Shown here: positions 41,253-50,746 of the stretch, piece after piece | Position numbering within the stretch: the stretch's first letter is position 1 | Layout of the letters: every line of letters begins with the position of its first letter | NCBI RefSeq assembly: GCF_021611515.1 | Contig: NZ_CP090960.1 | Coordinates: forward strand, 1,240,001 to 1,304,000 | Direction: 5' to 3' | DNA from: Mariluticola halotolerans | GTDB lineage: Bacteria; Pseudomonadota; Alphaproteobacteria; Rhizobiales; Devosiaceae | DNA: 64,000 nt | Program-made: the position numbers and the translations under genes | Notes under the pieces: model-generated | What the model was told of the DNA's origin: nothing | Database searches by the model: none | What the model saw: the letters and a program-made list of their open reading frames with translations, nothing else

Positions 41253-44017
41253 TGCTGTCAGCCAATTTCGTCATTTTCATCGCTTTTGCCTATGTGTGCC
41301 TATTGTTTGTGCTGGCCTATTTTGGGGACAAGCGCGCCCGGGACGGCAATGCCGGGTTTTTGCGGTCCCCCCTCGTCTACACGCTATCGATTTCGGTTTA
41401 CTGCACCAGTTGGACCTTTTATGGCGCGGTTGGTTCGGCGGCGCGTAACGGGCTGGAATTTTTGACCATCTATATGGGGCCAACACTGGTTTTTGTCGGC
41501 TGGTGGTTCATTTTGCGCAAGCTGGTGCGCATTGGCCGGACCCAACGCATTACCTCGGTGGCTGACCTGTTGTCCTCGCGCTTTGGCAAATCGGGACGGC
41601 TGGCAGTGCTGGTGACACTGATCGCGGTGATTGGCACCACGCCTTATATCGCGCTGCAATTGAAGGCGATCACCTCCTCGATCCGGGTGATCAGTGCGGC
41701 TGATGTGGCGGGCGGGCTCTCCTCGTTTGATGATGTGACGCTGGCGCTGGGGGTTGCGGCCGGCATGGCGTTGTTCACAATTTTGTTCGGCACGCGCAAT
41801 GTGGATGCGAAAGAACAACACCACGGGGTTGTGGCCGCGATTGCCTTTGAAGCGGTGATCAAGATGCTGGCGCTGCTGGCGGTGGGCATTTTTGTGGTGT
41901 TTGGCGTTGGTGGCGGGTTTGAAGAGATTTATGTGCGGGCCGTGGATGCGGGGATTTCCATCCATTCCGAGGACACGTTCGGGCCGCGCTGGGTCGCGAT
42001 ACTGGTATTGTCGGCGGCGGCGGTTTTGTGTTTGCCGCGCCAGTTCCAGATTACCGTGGTCGAGAATTCGAACGAGGACCATTTGCGCACGGCGGGCTGG
42101 GCGTTTCCCACCTATTTGCTGCTGATGAGCGTTTTCACCATGCCGATTGCGCTTTACGGGCTGACCACCCTGCCCAATGGCTCGAACCCGGACATGTTCG
42201 TTTTGACGCTGCCGCTGGCGACGGGCAATACCTGGCTGGCGCTGTTTGCGTTTATCGGTGGGTTTTCCAGCGCAACATCGATGATCATTGTGGCGACGAT
42301 TGCCCTCTCCATCATGGTGTCGAACCATATTGTGATGCCGATTGCGCTTTCCAGCTCGGAGACGCTGGGCACCGGCGACGGGCGCGGGGTGACGCAATTG
42401 CTCTTGAACAGCCGGCGGATTTCCATCGCCTTTGTGCTGTTTCTGGGCTTTTTGTATTTCTGGCTGACCGGCAATTCCGACGCGCTGGCGGCGATCGGGC
42501 TGATCTCGTTTGCCGGGGTGGCGCAATTCCTGCCCGCGATGATCGCAGCGCTCTACTGGCGGGATGCGACGGTGAAAGGTGCGATCTGGGCGACGCTGAC
42601 CGGGTTCAGCGTTTGGGCCTGGACGATGTTTTTGCCCAGTTTCGGTTCGGCCAGCCCATGGATCAGCGCGATCATGGAACACGGACCCTGGGGCATAACG
42701 CTGTTGCGGCCTGAAGCACTGTTTGGGCTGGAAGGCATGGACCCGCTGGTGCATTCGGTGTTCTGGAGCCTGTTTCTGAACAGCGCCATTCTGATCCTTG
42801 TCTCGATTTTCACATCGCAATCAACACTGGAACGGGTGCAGGCAACGCTGTTTGTCGATGTGTTCCGCCGCCATTCGGCTGATCAATCGAACTTTATCCG
42901 TGGTTCGGCGACGGTGAATGACCTGTTTTTTGTGGCGCAGCGGATTTTGGGGGGTGAGCGCACCTATGCCCTGTTTGAAGGGTTTGCGCGCGAACGCGGC
43001 GTGCCGCGCGGCGATGTGGAACCGAACCCGGAACTGATCGGGCAACTGGAACGGGAACTGGCCGGCTCGATCGGGGCGGCTTCGGCCCATGTCATGCTCT
43101 CGAAAGTGGTTTCGGGCAATGAGGTTTCGCTGGAAGAAGTGATGCAGATTGCCGATGAGACGCAGCAGGTGATCGAATATTCCCAAAGGCTGGAGCAGAC
43201 TTCAGAGGAATTGCGCAATACCGCGGCGCAATTGCAGGAAGCCAATGAGCAGATGCGCAAGCTGGACCAGCAAAAGGACGAGTTTTTGTCGCAGGTGAGC
43301 CATGAGGTGCGCACGCCAATGACCTCGATCCGCTCATTTGCTGAAATTCTGCTGGAGCATCGCGATTTGTCGGGCGACCAGCGCACCCGCTTTACCTCCA
43401 CCATTCATCAGGAAAGCCTGCGGCTGACGCGGTTACTGGATGAAATTCTGGATTTGAGCGCGCTGGAACGGGGCGAACGGGAATGGGTGAATGCGCCGAT
43501 TGACCCCAATATTGCCATCGCCCGCGCCATTGAGGTTTGCGAACCGCTGTTGCAGCAGCGCGACATGCAGCTGAACCTGGGGGAGACGGTGGCCGAGGTG
43601 ACGGTGGCGGCGGACCCCGACAGGCTGGCGCAGGTGTTTATCAACCTGTTGTCCAATGCCATCAAATATAATGACGATGCCAACCCCTACGTGCGCCTGA
43701 GCGCTTCGGTGACAGGCAAAGATTTCATCGTGCATATTGAGGATAACGGGCCGGGCATTGATGTGTCGGACCAGCGGCTGATTTTCGAGAAATTCTCGCG
43801 CGGCCGGCGACGCGGCAACCGGGACGAAGCCGGCTCGGGCCTGGGGCTGGCGATCAGCTATCAGATTATCACCCGCATGAACGGGCGGCTTGACCTTGTG
43901 AGCGGCCGCGGCCGTGGAGCCTGTTTTCGGGTGACCTTGCCGCTGGTGCCAGCCGAGGCGCAAAAGAAGAAGCGGCGGCCAAGATCCAAAAAGGATCAAC
44001 AGGGGGCGGTGGACTAA
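41252..44017 (+). CDS. Solute:sodium symporter-histidine kinase fusion (CbrA-like)
   Basis: A 921-residue membrane sensor. About 13 hydrophobic segments of the SLC5/PutP fold occupy residues 1-540, followed by a STAC-like linker and a coiled segment (about 630-680). The kinase core has the H-box QVSHEVRTPMTSIRSFAEIL with His684, N-box NLLSNAIKYN, G1 HIEDNGPGID and G2 GSGLGLAISYQII. CbrA/CrbS-type proteins sense carbon or acetate status. The upstream receiver is the likely partner. The charged tail is KKKRRPRSKKDQQG. Confidence 0.9.
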   Translation: MLSANFVIFIAFAYVCLLFVLAYFGDKRARDGNAGFLRSPLVYTLSISVYCTSWTFYGAVGSAARNGLEFLTIYMGPTLVFVGWWFILRKLVRIGRTQRITSVADLLSSRFGKSGRLAVLVTLIAVIGTTPYIALQLKAITSSIRVISAADVAGGLSSFDDVTLALGVAAGMALFTILFGTRNVDAKEQHHGVVAAIAFEAVIKMLALLAVGIFVVFGVGGGFEEIYVRAVDAGISIHSEDTFGPRWVAILVLSAAAVLCLPRQFQITVVENSNEDHLRTAGWAFPTYLLLMSVFTMPIALYGLTTLPNGSNPDMFVLTLPLATGNTWLALFAFIGGFSSATSMIIVATIALSIMVSNHIVMPIALSSSETLGTGDGRGVTQLLLNSRRISIAFVLFLGFLYFWLTGNSDALAAIGLISFAGVAQFLPAMIAALYWRDATVKGAIWATLTGFSVWAWTMFLPSFGSASPWISAIMEHGPWGITLLRPEALFGLEGMDPLVHSVFWSLFLNSAILILVSIFTSQSTLERVQATLFVDVFRRHSADQSNFIRGSATVNDLFFVAQRILGGERTYALFEGFARERGVPRGDVEPNPELIGQLERELAGSIGAASAHVMLSKVVSGNEVSLEEVMQIADETQQVIEYSQRLEQTSEELRNTAAQLQEANEQMRKLDQQKDEFLSQVSHEVRTPMTSIRSFAEILLEHRDLSGDQRTRFTSTIHQESLRLTRLLDEILDLSALERGEREWVNAPIDPNIAIARAIEVCEPLLQQRDMQLNLGETVAEVTVAADPDRLAQVFINLLSNAIKYNDDANPYVRLSASVTGKDFIVHIEDNGPGIDVSDQRLIFEKFSRGRRRGNRDEAGSGLGLAISYQIITRMNGRLDLVSGRGRGACFRVTLPLVPAEAQKKKRRPRSKKDQQGAVD

Positions 44018-44384
44018 ATTGGTGGGGCTCCCAAACACAAATCCCTCGCCTTCATTGCGAGCGGCCAAGCCGCGCGGCAATCCAGAGCGGGATGCACATA
44101 ACCTGGTGACCTTTTTCTCCCTCCCCCTTGTGGGGAGGGAAAAGGAGTGAGCCCGCTCATCGTCATCCCCGCGCAGGCGGGGATCCAGTGCACCGCGTCG
44201 GCGGTGCGAGGGATGTCTCTCGCGGGCAGGACTGCCCGCTGCTGGATTCCCGCCTGCGCGGGAATGACACTGTGGGTGGAACTGGATCTTCCCAAGCCCT
44301 CGCCCTAAGCTTGTCGAAGGACGAGGGGTTTAACACCGCGCTCGCAATGACGGCGCGGCGTTTCGGCAAACGGCCGAAAAGGCC
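44018..44384. repeat. Intergenic repeat mosaic, left copy
   Basis: 367 bases with no supported gene. Units: an ATTGCGAGC...GGCAATCC element (about 44050-44090), a GGGGAGGG hairpin, a long unit from 44162 to 44268 with outer palindrome arms around an asymmetric core, a CGAAGGACGAGGGG unit near 44310-44333, and CTCGCAATGACGG at 44341. The same units occur at 50277-50714 in opposite order and orientation. They resemble the dispersed REP-like palindromes of Hyphomicrobiales. Confidence 0.7.
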
Positions 44385-46277
44385 CTAGCTGAAGATACGC
44401 GCGTAGAGTTCTTCTGCCAGGTCTTCGGGCGACTTCTCGCCGCCGTGCAGGACGATGTCGGCGTGTTCGGGCGGCTCGAAGGGGGAGCTGATGCCGGTGA
44501 AATTCTTGATCTCGCCGCGACGGGCCTTGGCGTAAAGACCCTTGGGATCGCGCGCTTCGCAATCCTCGAGCGGAGTATCGACATAGGCCTCGATGAATTT
44601 GAGGTCGCCGACGATTTCGCGGGCCAGACGCCGTTCATTGCGGAAGGGCGAGATGAACGAGACCAGAACGATCAGCCCGGCATCACCCATCAATTTGGCG
44701 ACTTCGCTGACCCGGCGGATGTTTTCAATCCGGTCGGTATCGGTGAACCCGAGATCGCGGTTGAGACCGTGGCGGACATTGTCGCCATCGAGAATGTAAG
44801 CGTGCTTACCCTCGGCGGTCAGGCGCTTTTCGATGAGGTTGGCAATGGTCGACTTGCCGGAGCCGGACAGGCCGGTGAACCAGACGATTTGCGGTTCCTG
44901 CCCCTTGAGTTTGGCGCGGACGGCGCGGTTCACGTCAAAGCTTTGATAGGTCAGGTTCTGGGCGCGGCGGAGGCCGAAATCGATCACCCCTGCCCCAAGG
45001 GTCGCATTGGTGATGCGATCGATGAGGATGAAGCCGCCGGTATTGGCATTGGCACCATAGCTATCAAAGGCAATCGGCTTGTCGGTGGCCATGGTGACGG
45101 TGCCGACTTCGTTCAGTTCGATATTGTTGCCGGGGATTTTTTCCAGCGTGTTCACATTGGTGCAATGCTTGAGATTGGTGATGGTGGCGGGGACCACCTG
45201 GCTGCCGATCTTGAGCAAATAGGAACGGCCGGGATGGGCCGGTTCCTCATGCATCCAGACGAGGCGGGCCTGCATCTGGTTGGAGTATTCGGGCGTGGAG
45301 CCGGGATGGGTCAGCATGTCGCCGCGCGAGATATCGAGTTCCCGGTCGAGCACGAGGGTGACCGCCTGGCCGGTTATGGCCTCGGGCAGATCGCTATCCA
45401 TGGTGACAATGCGCGAGACAATGGCGGGTTTGCGGGACGAGGCCACAAGAACCTCGTCGCCCACCTTGACCGTGCCGGAAGCGACGGTGCCGCTTAAACC
45501 CCGGAAATCGAGGCTGGCGCGGTTGACCCATTGGACGGGAAAGCGCAGCGGCAGGCCGGAATGATCGACGGAGACATCGATGGTTTCGAGATAGGGGACG
45601 AGCGGGCTGCCCGAATACCAAGGGGTATTGGGGCTGGCGCTGACAATATTGTCGCCCTTGAGCGAGGAAACGGGGATAGCGACCAGCGTGTCAAAGCCGA
45701 GGCGTTCGGCGAAACTGCGATATTCGCTTTCAATCCGGTCGAAAACTTCCTGATCGTAATCGACCAGATCGATCTTGTTGATGACCAGCACCACATGGCG
45801 CACGCCAATGAGGGAGAGAATGAAGCTGTGGCGGCGGGTCTGGGTCAAAAGGCCCTTGCGCGCATCGACCAGCACCACGGCCAGATCGGCATTGGAAGCG
45901 CCAGTGGCCATGTTGCGGGTATATTGTTCGTGGCCGGGGGTGTCGGCGACGATGAATTTGCGCTTGTCGGTTGAAAAGAAGCGGTAGGCCACATCGATAG
46001 TGATGCCCTGCTCGCGCTCGGCGGCGAGACCGTCGACCAGAAGCGAGAAATCAATGCCCTCGTCACCGGTGGTGCGGTTGCGGCTTTCCTTTTTCAGGCT
46101 GGCGAGCTGATCGTCGAGAATGAGCTGGCTGTCATAAAGCAGCCGGCCGATCAGGGTGGATTTGCCATCATCGACGCTGCCGCAGGTGAGAAAGCGCAAC
46201 AGGCCTTTCGAGGTCTGCTGTTCGAGCCAAAGGGCTGTGTCGGGGCTGATATCGTCGCGGTTCAGAAGGTTTGTCAT
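44385..46277 (-). CDS. cysNC: Bifunctional sulfate adenylyltransferase subunit 1/APS kinase (CysN-CysC fusion)
   Basis: A 630-residue fusion. The N-terminal GTPase half has GSVDDGKST, ADTPGHEQY and NKIDLVDY with elongation-factor-like beta domains. The APS kinase half has P-loop GLSGSGKSTIAN, DGDNVRHGLNRDLGF and SFISPFRNERR. This NodQ-like fusion is common in Rhizobiales. It starts 7 bases after cysD stop and makes APS then PAPS. Confidence 0.95.
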   Translation of the reverse strand: MTNLLNRDDISPDTALWLEQQTSKGLLRFLTCGSVDDGKSTLIGRLLYDSQLILDDQLASLKKESRNRTTGDEGIDFSLLVDGLAAEREQGITIDVAYRFFSTDKRKFIVADTPGHEQYTRNMATGASNADLAVVLVDARKGLLTQTRRHSFILSLIGVRHVVLVINKIDLVDYDQEVFDRIESEYRSFAERLGFDTLVAIPVSSLKGDNIVSASPNTPWYSGSPLVPYLETIDVSVDHSGLPLRFPVQWVNRASLDFRGLSGTVASGTVKVGDEVLVASSRKPAIVSRIVTMDSDLPEAITGQAVTLVLDRELDISRGDMLTHPGSTPEYSNQMQARLVWMHEEPAHPGRSYLLKIGSQVVPATITNLKHCTNVNTLEKIPGNNIELNEVGTVTMATDKPIAFDSYGANANTGGFILIDRITNATLGAGVIDFGLRRAQNLTYQSFDVNRAVRAKLKGQEPQIVWFTGLSGSGKSTIANLIEKRLTAEGKHAYILDGDNVRHGLNRDLGFTDTDRIENIRRVSEVAKLMGDAGLIVLVSFISPFRNERRLAREIVGDLKFIEAYVDTPLEDCEARDPKGLYAKARRGEIKNFTGISSPFEPPEHADIVLHGGEKSPEDLAEELYARIFS

Positions 46278-46284
46278 GAGAGCC

Positions 46285-47196
46285 TCAGAAGTAGCCTTCC
46301 TGCTTTTTCTTTTCCATCGAACCGGACTGATCGCTGTCGATCAGGCGGCCTTCACGCTCGGAGGTGCGGCTGGCCTGCATCTCCATGATGATTTCGGGCA
46401 GTGTTGCCGCATCGGACTGGATGGCACCGGTAAGCGGGTAGCAGCCAAGGGTGCGGAAGCGGACGACCTTGTCCTTGGGCTTTTCGCCCTTTTCAAAGAC
46501 GAAACGCTCGTCATCGACCATGATCAGGGTGCCGGAACGTTCAACCACCGGGCGTTTGGCGGCGAAATAGAGCGGCACAATGGGGATGTTTTCGGCATAG
46601 ATATAGGTCCAGATGTCGAGCTCGGTCCAGTTGGAGAGCGGGAAGACGCGCATGCTCTCGCCGGGATTAAGGCGGGTATTAAAGGTGTGCCAGAGTTCGG
46701 GGCGCTGGTTTTTCGGGTCCCAGGCGTGCTGGGCATTGCGGTGCGAGAAAATGCGCTCCTTGGCGCGGGATTTTTCCTCGTCGCGGCGCGCGCCGCCAAT
46801 GGCGGCATCATACTGGCCGCTGGTGAGCGCCTGACGGAGGGCCGCGGTTTTCATGATGTCGGTATAGGCCGCGCCATGATCGAAGGGGTTGATCTTGTCG
46901 CGGACGCCATCGGCATTGGTGTGCACGATCAGATCGAGATCATATTCTACGGCCGTACGGTCGCGAAAGGCGATCATTTCCCTGAACTTCCAGGTCGTAT
47001 CGACGTGGAGCAAGGGAAAGGGAATGCGCGAGGGATAAAAGGCCTTGCGCGCCAGATGCAACAGCACGCTTGAATCCTTGCCCACCGAATACATCATCAC
47101 CGGCCGTTCAAAGGCGGAGGCGACTTCGCGGAAAATTTCGATACTTTCAGCTTCAAGAGCCTGAAGGTTCGACAATCGGGAAATGGATGCGCTCAT
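46285..47196 (-). CDS. cysD: Sulfate adenylyltransferase subunit 2
   Basis: About 303 residues. PP-loop [22 protein letters not shown] and [16 protein letters not shown] are diagnostic, and the C terminus [20 protein letters not shown]-like (here EREGRLID) matches CysD. The start [11 protein letters not shown] at 47194-47196 is chosen over a longer frame. Works as a complex with the CysNC GTPase. Confidence 0.94.
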   Translation of the reverse strand: MSASISRLSNLQALEAESIEIFREVASAFERPVMMYSVGKDSSVLLHLARKAFYPSRIPFPLLHVDTTWKFREMIAFRDRTAVEYDLDLIVHTNADGVRDKINPFDHGAAYTDIMKTAALRQALTSGQYDAAIGGARRDEEKSRAKERIFSHRNAQHAWDPKNQRPELWHTFNTRLNPGESMRVFPLSNWTELDIWTYIYAENIPIVPLYFAAKRPVVERSGTLIMVDDERFVFEKGEKPKDKVVRFRTLGCYPLTGAIQSDAATLPEIIMEMQASRTSEREGRLIDSDQSGSMEKKKQEGYF

Positions 47197-47592
47197 GATG
47201 TTCCGGTCCGTTACGGGTTTGGTTGAAATACGCGGGCGCCGGGTGAATCTCAAGTGATCGAAATCGCCAGCGGCGCAAAGCACTTGGCCAGATTTCGCCG
47301 TTGCGCCAGATGGTAACCGGGGATTGCGCCGAGACCGGCACAATGAGGATGAGCCTCGCGTTTTGCGGGCAAATGGACAAAACTATTTCACACAACCGAC
47401 ATATGGGCCCTGCTGCACCTGATCGGGCGCCCAATACGGGTATCAGCTTGCACCGCTTTGCACGGTGGCGCGATAGATTTGCCTGAAAGCGCCACGAGAA
47501 GAAAAAGCCATGCGCAGTGCAGCCTTATCCCTTGTCGCCATCAGGCAGGGAGCCTAGGTTCTGGGCTCAGGTTATCAAATCCGGATTGTATA
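47197..47592. other. 396-base divergent promoter region, cysD/cysK
   Basis: Contains the promoters of two divergent sulfur genes. A short CACCG/CGGTG hairpin lies near 47450-47466. No strong palindrome, riboswitch or small gene can be supported. The frame of cysK stays open upstream to 47458 but lacks family similarity there. Confidence 0.4.
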
Positions 47593-48642
47593 ATGACCCG
47601 CCATAAAGACGTTATTTCGCTCATCGGCAACACGCCGCTGGTTCGCCTCAACCGGGTATCGGACATGACCGGCTGCGAGATTTTGGGCAAGGCGGAATTT
47701 CTCAATCCCGGCCAGTCGGTCAAGGACCGGGCCGCACTGTTCATCATCCGTGATGCGGTGAAGCGCGGGTTGCTGCGCCCCGGCGGCACGATTGTTGAGG
47801 GCACGGCGGGCAATACCGGCATCGGGCTTTCCATGGTGGCCAATGCGATGGGCTTTAAATCGGTCATTGTTATTCCCAATACGCAATCGCAGGAAAAGAA
47901 AGACGCCCTGCGCCTCAATGGAGCCGAGCTGATTGAAGTGCCGGCGGTGCCTTATCGCAATCCCAATAACTATGTGAAAATCTCCGGGCGACTGGCCGAG
48001 AAGCTGGCGAAAGAACTGCCCGAGGGCGCCATCTGGGCCAACCAGTTCGACAATGTGGCGAACCGGCAGGCGCATATCGAGACGACCGGGCCTGAGATTT
48101 TCGAGCAGACCGATGGCAAGGTGGACGGGTTTATCTGCGCTGTTGGCTCTGGCGGCACGCTGGCCGGTGTGGCCACGGGGCTGAAAGAGCGCAACCCGGA
48201 TATCAAGATCGGGCTTGCCGACCCTGAGGGTGCGGCGCTGTTCAACTATTACAAGAATGGCGAACTGAAATCCAACGGCGGCTCGATTACCGAGGGGATC
48301 GGTCAGGGGCGGATTACCGCCAATCTTGAAGGGCTGGATGTGGACATGCCGTTCCAAGTTCCTGACAGCGAGGCCCTGCCCTATATCTTTGACATGCTGC
48401 AATATGAGGGCCTGTGCCTTGGCGGCTCGAGCGGCATCAATATTGCCGGTGCTGTGCGCATGGCCAAGGAAATGGGTCCGGGCAAGACGATTGTCACCGT
48501 GCTTTGCGACTATGGCAATCGCTACCAGTCAAAGCTGTTCAACCCGGCTTTCCTTAAATCCAAGGATTTGCCGGTTCCGGGCTGGCTCGAACAGTCGCCA
48601 AGTGTCAATATCGAGACTGTGATGGAGACAGTCGAGGGTTAG
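47593..48642 (+). CDS. cysK: Cysteine synthase A-type O-acetylserine sulfhydrylase
   Basis: A 349-residue PLP enzyme: IGNTPLVRLNRVS, NPGQSVKDRAA (PLP lysine), EGTAGNTGIGL, AVGSGGTLAG and LGGSSGIN. It makes cysteine from O-acetylserine and sulfide. ATG 47593 fits the family start (MTRHKDVISLIGNTP). Divergent from cysD and followed two bases later by alaX. Confidence 0.92.
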   Translation: MTRHKDVISLIGNTPLVRLNRVSDMTGCEILGKAEFLNPGQSVKDRAALFIIRDAVKRGLLRPGGTIVEGTAGNTGIGLSMVANAMGFKSVIVIPNTQSQEKKDALRLNGAELIEVPAVPYRNPNNYVKISGRLAEKLAKELPEGAIWANQFDNVANRQAHIETTGPEIFEQTDGKVDGFICAVGSGGTLAGVATGLKERNPDIKIGLADPEGAALFNYYKNGELKSNGGSITEGIGQGRITANLEGLDVDMPFQVPDSEALPYIFDMLQYEGLCLGGSSGINIAGAVRMAKEMGPGKTIVTVLCDYGNRYQSKLFNPAFLKSKDLPVPGWLEQSPSVNIETVMETVEG

Positions 48643-48644
48643 GC

Positions 48645-49376
48645 ATGAGTACGGCATTTCTGTTTCGCGATGATGCCTATTTGAAAACAGCAACAGCGAC
48701 GGTCGCCGGGATGAATGATCTCGGCGGCATTTTGCTGGACCAGACCATTTTTTACGCCAATTCAGGCGGCCAGCCCGGCGATAGCGGCAGGCTGATGACT
48801 GCCGACGGGCGTGAGATTGTGATTGCGACGACCGTGCACCCGGATGGCGACAAAACGGCCATTGTGCATGTGCCCGCCCCCGACCAGACATTGCCCGCGA
48901 TTGGCGAGACCGTGACGCTGGTGCTTGACTGGGACAAGCGCTACCGGCTGATGCGCATGCACACGGCGCTGCATCTACTTTCGGTGGTATTTCCCTTTCC
49001 GGTGACCGGCGGCTCTATTGGTGCGGACAAGGGGCGACTGGATTTCGACATGCCGGAAGTGCCTGAGGATATCCCGGCGCTTGAGACGGCCTTGAACGAT
49101 TTTGTGCGCGGTGAACATGACGTGACGGCCGAATGGATTACTGACGCCGAGATGGCAGCGCAGCAAGACCTGATCAAGACCATGAAGGTGAAGCCGCCAA
49201 TGGGCCAGGGCCGGGTGCGGCTGATCCGGATTGGCGCTGGGGAAACACAGGTGGATTTGCAACCCTGCGGCGGCACGCATGTGGCCAATACCCGAGAAAT
49301 CGGGCCGCTACGGATTGGCAAAATCGAAAAAAAGGGCAAGGAAAACAGGCGTGTGAGCCTGTTCTTTGCCGAATAG
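48645..49376 (+). CDS. alaX: Free-standing alanyl-tRNA editing protein (AlaX)
   Basis: A 243-residue homologue of the AlaRS editing domain with zinc motifs MHTALHLL (HxxxH) and QPCGGTHV (CxxxH). It hydrolyses Ser-tRNA(Ala) or Gly-tRNA(Ala). The FANSGGQPGDSG-like segment (here YANSGGQPGDSG) is conserved. It lies two bases after cysK and 13 bases before sseA, so it is in a sulfur-amino-acid operon. Confidence 0.9.
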   Translation: MSTAFLFRDDAYLKTATATVAGMNDLGGILLDQTIFYANSGGQPGDSGRLMTADGREIVIATTVHPDGDKTAIVHVPAPDQTLPAIGETVTLVLDWDKRYRLMRMHTALHLLSVVFPFPVTGGSIGADKGRLDFDMPEVPEDIPALETALNDFVRGEHDVTAEWITDAEMAAQQDLIKTMKVKPPMGQGRVRLIRIGAGETQVDLQPCGGTHVANTREIGPLRIGKIEKKGKENRRVSLFFAE

Positions 49377-49389
49377 AAAGAAGCCGTTG

Positions 49390-50229
49390 ATGACCTCCCC
49401 ACTCGTTTCGACTGACTGGCTGGCCGCCCGGCTGGATGCACCGGATGTGAAAATCGTCGATGCATCCTGGTATATGCCGCAAATGGACCGTGACCCGCTG
49501 GCGGAGTTTGAGGCAGCGCATATTCCCGGCGCTGTGCATTTCAACCTGGACAGGATTGCGGACACCTCCAGCGGCCTGCCGCATATGCTGGCGGACGCGG
49601 CGACATTCAGTGCGGCTGTGGGGGCTATGGGAATTTCCGAGACCGACACGATTGTCGTTTATGACGGGATGGGTTTGTTTTCGGCACCACGTGTGTGGTG
49701 GAATTTCCGGGTGATGGGCGCCAAAAATACCTTTGTTCTGGCGGGTGGCCTGCCGAAATGGCAGGCCGAAGGGCGACCGGTGGAAACCGGCGCGGCGCGC
49801 CCTGCCCCAGCGCAATTCAAGGCTGAGCCACGCGAAAATGTGACGGCGGATGCCGAGGCGATGCTGGCGATCAGCCAAAGCACCGACGGGCCGCAAATTG
49901 TTGATATGCGCGGGGCTGCCCGTTATCGCGGTGAAGCGCCGGAACCGCGCGCCGGCTTGCGCTCGGGGCGAATTCCGGGGAGCCTCAACCTGCCGTTCAA
50001 CGAACTGGTGGTGGATGGCACGCTGGTGGATGACGCGGCGTTGAAGGCGCGGCTTGAAGCTGCCGGGATCGATCTGGCACGGCCGGTTATTTCTTCGTGC
50101 GGCTCGGGGGTGACGGCGACATTTCTCAATCTGGCGCTGGCTCAGCTCGGGGTTGACGCCATGCAGATTTATGACGGGTCGTGGACCGAATGGGGTGGCA
50201 TTCCCGATCTGCCGATTGAACGGGGCTAG
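49390..50229 (+). CDS. sseA: 3-mercaptopyruvate/thiosulfate sulfurtransferase
   Basis: About 279 residues with two rhodanese domains. The active loop SSCGSGVTA in the second domain (CGSGVT) marks a 3-mercaptopyruvate sulfurtransferase. Start MTSPLVSTDWL at 49390 is favoured over an upstream in-frame ATG. Fits cysteine catabolism or sulfane-sulfur transfer next to cysK. Confidence 0.9.
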   Translation: MTSPLVSTDWLAARLDAPDVKIVDASWYMPQMDRDPLAEFEAAHIPGAVHFNLDRIADTSSGLPHMLADAATFSAAVGAMGISETDTIVVYDGMGLFSAPRVWWNFRVMGAKNTFVLAGGLPKWQAEGRPVETGAARPAPAQFKAEPRENVTADAEAMLAISQSTDGPQIVDMRGAARYRGEAPEPRAGLRSGRIPGSLNLPFNELVVDGTLVDDAALKARLEAAGIDLARPVISSCGSGVTATFLNLALAQLGVDAMQIYDGSWTEWGGIPDLPIERG

Positions 50230-50746
50230 GGCGTTTTACGGGCTTGCCCGCATCGCGAGCGGGTTGCAGGTGCGGGGTTAAAACCCTCGTGGTTCGACAG
50301 GCTCACCATGAAGGGTTCGGTGCCACGGTGTCATTCCCGCGCACGCGGGAATCCAGCAGCGGGCAGTCCTGCACGCATAAGGCTTCTTCGCACCGCCGAC
50401 GCGGTGCACTGGATTCCCGCCTTCGCGGGAATGACATTGTGGCCGCAAGCCCTCCAGCAGCCAAACAAGCCACCCTCCCCCAGGATCGTCACCCTCGGGC
50501 TTGACCCGGGGGGCCATGACCCATCATCCACACCGGCAGAGGGCGGGACAAAGCCACCCCATGCCCACCTGAAGCGCAGCAATATCGCATGGGTACTCGG
50601 GTCAAGCCCGAGTATGACGATTTGGGGGGATAGGGCTATCGGGGGCATGTGATCGTTTGCAAATTGCACGCGCCGCTTCTGGATTGCCGCGCGCCTTTGG
50701 CGCTCGCAATGACGGCAGAGCGTTTCCGGGGAAGCCGGGGACGGCT
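50230..50746. repeat. Intergenic repeat mosaic, right copy
   Basis: 517 bases without a supported gene. It carries the D (near 50281), C (50330-50435) and A (about 50677-50714) units seen at 44018-44384 but inverted in order and strand. It also has two CTCGGGCTTGACCCG-type palindromes at about 50486-50521 and 50590-50621 that are inverted copies of one another. Frames crossing it are fortuitous. Confidence 0.7.

Noticed and set aside
44162-44268. Long palindromic unit considered as an insertion-sequence end.
   Set aside because: No transposase or target duplication; copies resemble dispersed intergenic palindromes.
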